Source: Bacteroides intestinalis
GTDB lineage: Bacteria > Bacteroidota > Bacteroidia > Bacteroidales > Bacteroidaceae
Assembly (NCBI RefSeq): GCF_902364365.1
Contig: NZ_CABJDN010000004.1
Coordinates: 204,705-268,704 of the forward strand
Direction of reading: 5' to 3'
Length of the DNA: 64,000 nucleotides
A program made the position numbers and the translations under genes. Shown piece after piece: positions 62,725 to 64,000 of this stretch (positions within the stretch are counted from its first letter, which is position 1; every line of letters begins with the position of its first letter). The notes under the pieces were generated by a model that saw nothing but the letters and a program-made list of their open reading frames with translations, was not told where the DNA came from and made no database searches.

Positions 62725-64000
62725 TTATATCTTCTTTTTTCCCAAAGGAATAGAAAGTCCGATGAAGGCATTTACATGTTTGGAGTTATTTCCGAAGAAC
62801 ATATAGTCAGTACCCAGCATCAAGGGACCTACCTTGAAAGCAAAGCCGAATGTTTCACCACCTTGAAGCATGGAGTAACTTAATGTAGCGTTGATTAAAG
62901 TGTTCGGGCGATAATTGGCGGATAAAGTCAATTCGGAATATGTCTTTAACTGACCGAAGCGGGTAGTTGATAATAATCCTACTCCCAGTTTATTATTCAG
63001 GAATCCGTATTCTCCTCCTAAAACCATAGTCGGGGATAAGGAAGTGGTGCGGGATTTATTTTCTTTCTTCTGCAAACCGTACAATTCAAAGTCCAGTACA
63101 TCAGTAGATTCGCTGTAATTATCTTTATCAATAGCGATATCTTTGTTTGATTCGGCTATCTGGGTGTTTGATTTACCCCAAGAGATAAAACCTAAGTCGA
63201 GGATGGCAGCAGAGAACGTAAGGTTCTTCATAACCTGATAGCTTGCTCCCAGATCTAAGCCTGCTCCGTATCCACTGATACCGAAATTATTGTAGTCCAG
63301 ATCCGTGATGTATCCATTTTCTTCTTCCAAGTCCAGACCTTTAGCAGAGGCTTCCAGATAGGCATCTGATTTTAGCTGGAATTCGGAGTCTAGGCCTGCT
63401 TCTTTGCCTGATATATAAAGTTGATTGATTTTTAAATTCAGGTTTCCGGCACCTAACAATAGTTTGGCTTTACCACCTATGGTCAGACGGTCGTTTATGG
63501 CACGTGAATAACCTGCTCCAACCTCTATATAAGAGTTCAGACGCAGTTTCTCATTCTGAATATTAAAGGTTCTGCTGCTTCCCCAAGTAAAATCTTCCGC
63601 ATCTATGGCACGCAGATATTCGAACATGGTTTTAGGAATAGTTGCATCCACATCTACACGTGCTCCTACATTGAATGACCAGAATCCTTTGCCTTTATAG
63701 AATCCGAAAGAGATGACATCCGTATTGAGATTGATGTTCAGCTCATTCATTCCTTTCAGACGGTTGTAGAACTTATCATTATTGTAAAACTCTCCGTCGG
63801 AGTCAAAGACGTCAATAACATCCTGGATACCCAAAGAGTTGGAGGATACCTCGGCTGCTAATGAACCGATTACAGGTAAATTGACATAGCCACGCTTGGG
63901 TTGCATTGCCGGATTCAACTGCATGCGGGTACTGCTACCCTCCATAAAGTAAGATGAACGCATATACTGCGCTTGCATGGCTGTGGGGAGAAGAAAAGAG
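62725..64000 (-). CDS. DUF5723-like outer-membrane protein, 5' end outside window
   Basis: About 425 codons are visible. The frame runs off the right edge: codons before the ATG at 63976 read SFLLPTA, the end of a signal peptide cut near MQAQ, so the true start lies beyond 64000. The mature part begins YMRSSYFMEGSSTRMQLNPA and continues with amphipathic beta-strands to PLGKKKI, like DUF5723 barrel proteins related to PorV/FadL-like porins. Role unknown. Confidence 0.8.
   Translation of the reverse strand, partial: SFLLPTAMQAQYMRSSYFMEGSSTRMQLNPAMQPKRGYVNLPVIGSLAAEVSSNSLGIQDVIDVFDSDGEFYNNDKFYNRLKGMNELNINLNTDVISFGFYKGKGFWSFNVGARVDVDATIPKTMFEYLRAIDAEDFTWGSSRTFNIQNEKLRLNSYIEVGAGYSRAINDRLTIGGKAKLLLGAGNLNLKINQLYISGKEAGLDSEFQLKSDAYLEASAKGLDLEEENGYITDLDYNNFGISGYGAGLDLGASYQVMKNLTFSAAILDLGFISWGKSNTQIAESNKDIAIDKDNYSESTDVLDFELYGLQKKENKSRTTSLSPTMVLGGEYGFLNNKLGVGLLSTTRFGQLKTYSELTLSANYRPNTLINATLSYSMLQGGETFGFAFKVGPLMLGTDYMFFGNNSKHVNAFIGLSIPLGKKKI

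Overview
The window reads as chromosome from a gut Bacteroides (order Bacteroidales). The signs are SusC/SusD-type outer-membrane genes, many MKK...C lipoprotein signal peptides, promoters with the Bacteroides -7 element TAnnTTTG, TPR and XylR/AraC-type regulators, DUF families typical of the order, and moderate A+T content. No rRNA, tRNA, CRISPR array, integrase or transposase was seen. All calls are from reading the sequence; no database search was run.

Layout. (1) 1-20829: a polysaccharide-utilisation-type locus. It holds a PI-PLC-like lipoprotein, a ROK sugar kinase, a SusC/SusD pair, then a long co-directional run: GH92 alpha-mannosidase, EEP-family phosphoesterase, alkaline phosphatase, a GH63/trehalase-like hydrolase, GH125 alpha-1,6-mannosidase, GH20 hexosaminidase and a metallophosphoesterase. 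A convergent XylR-like AraC regulator closes it. Mannosidases, a hexosaminidase and four phospho-ester enzymes together suggest a phosphorylated mannose glycan; a GPI-anchor glycan is my preferred guess. (2) 21275-30146: housekeeping genes (thioesterase, tsaC-like, ClC channel, fmt, ECF sigma factor, lipoprotein, rpe, comEC). (3) 30000-31700: a small accessory patch with a DUF6266 gene antisense to the comEC tail, a perfect 20-bp inverted repeat and a broken DUF2809 gene. (4) 31708-42012: a beta-propeller lipoprotein and a four-gene efflux operon with two RND pumps.

(5) 42124-55333 is the most unusual region. A membrane TPR/HTH regulator is followed by three modules, each starting with a small gene for a double-glycine-leader peptide whose core has four cysteines in the same order. 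Each peptide gene is followed by a stem-loop and a paired six-bladed beta-propeller lipoprotein. A VKOR-thioredoxin fusion with a C39-like N-terminus (one intact copy, one truncated) can supply disulfides. A C39-peptidase ABC exporter and an HlyD-type adaptor can cleave and secrete the peptides. Modules 1 and 2 arose by a duplication that also copied the regulator's 3' end; the flanks stayed similar while the peptide cores and propellers diverged. The exporter carries an in-frame TGA just before its ABC signature, so secretion may be off in this strain unless the codon is read through or is a sequence error.

(6) 55376-64000: housekeeping genes again (NrnA-like DHH phosphoesterase, DUF4827 lipoprotein, glmM-like mutase, NUDIX hydrolase, ORF6N protein, queA, DUF2027-Smr protein, and a DUF5723-like outer-membrane protein cut by the window edge). 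Behind glmM lies a gene-free stretch with short motifs repeated at exactly 22-bp steps.
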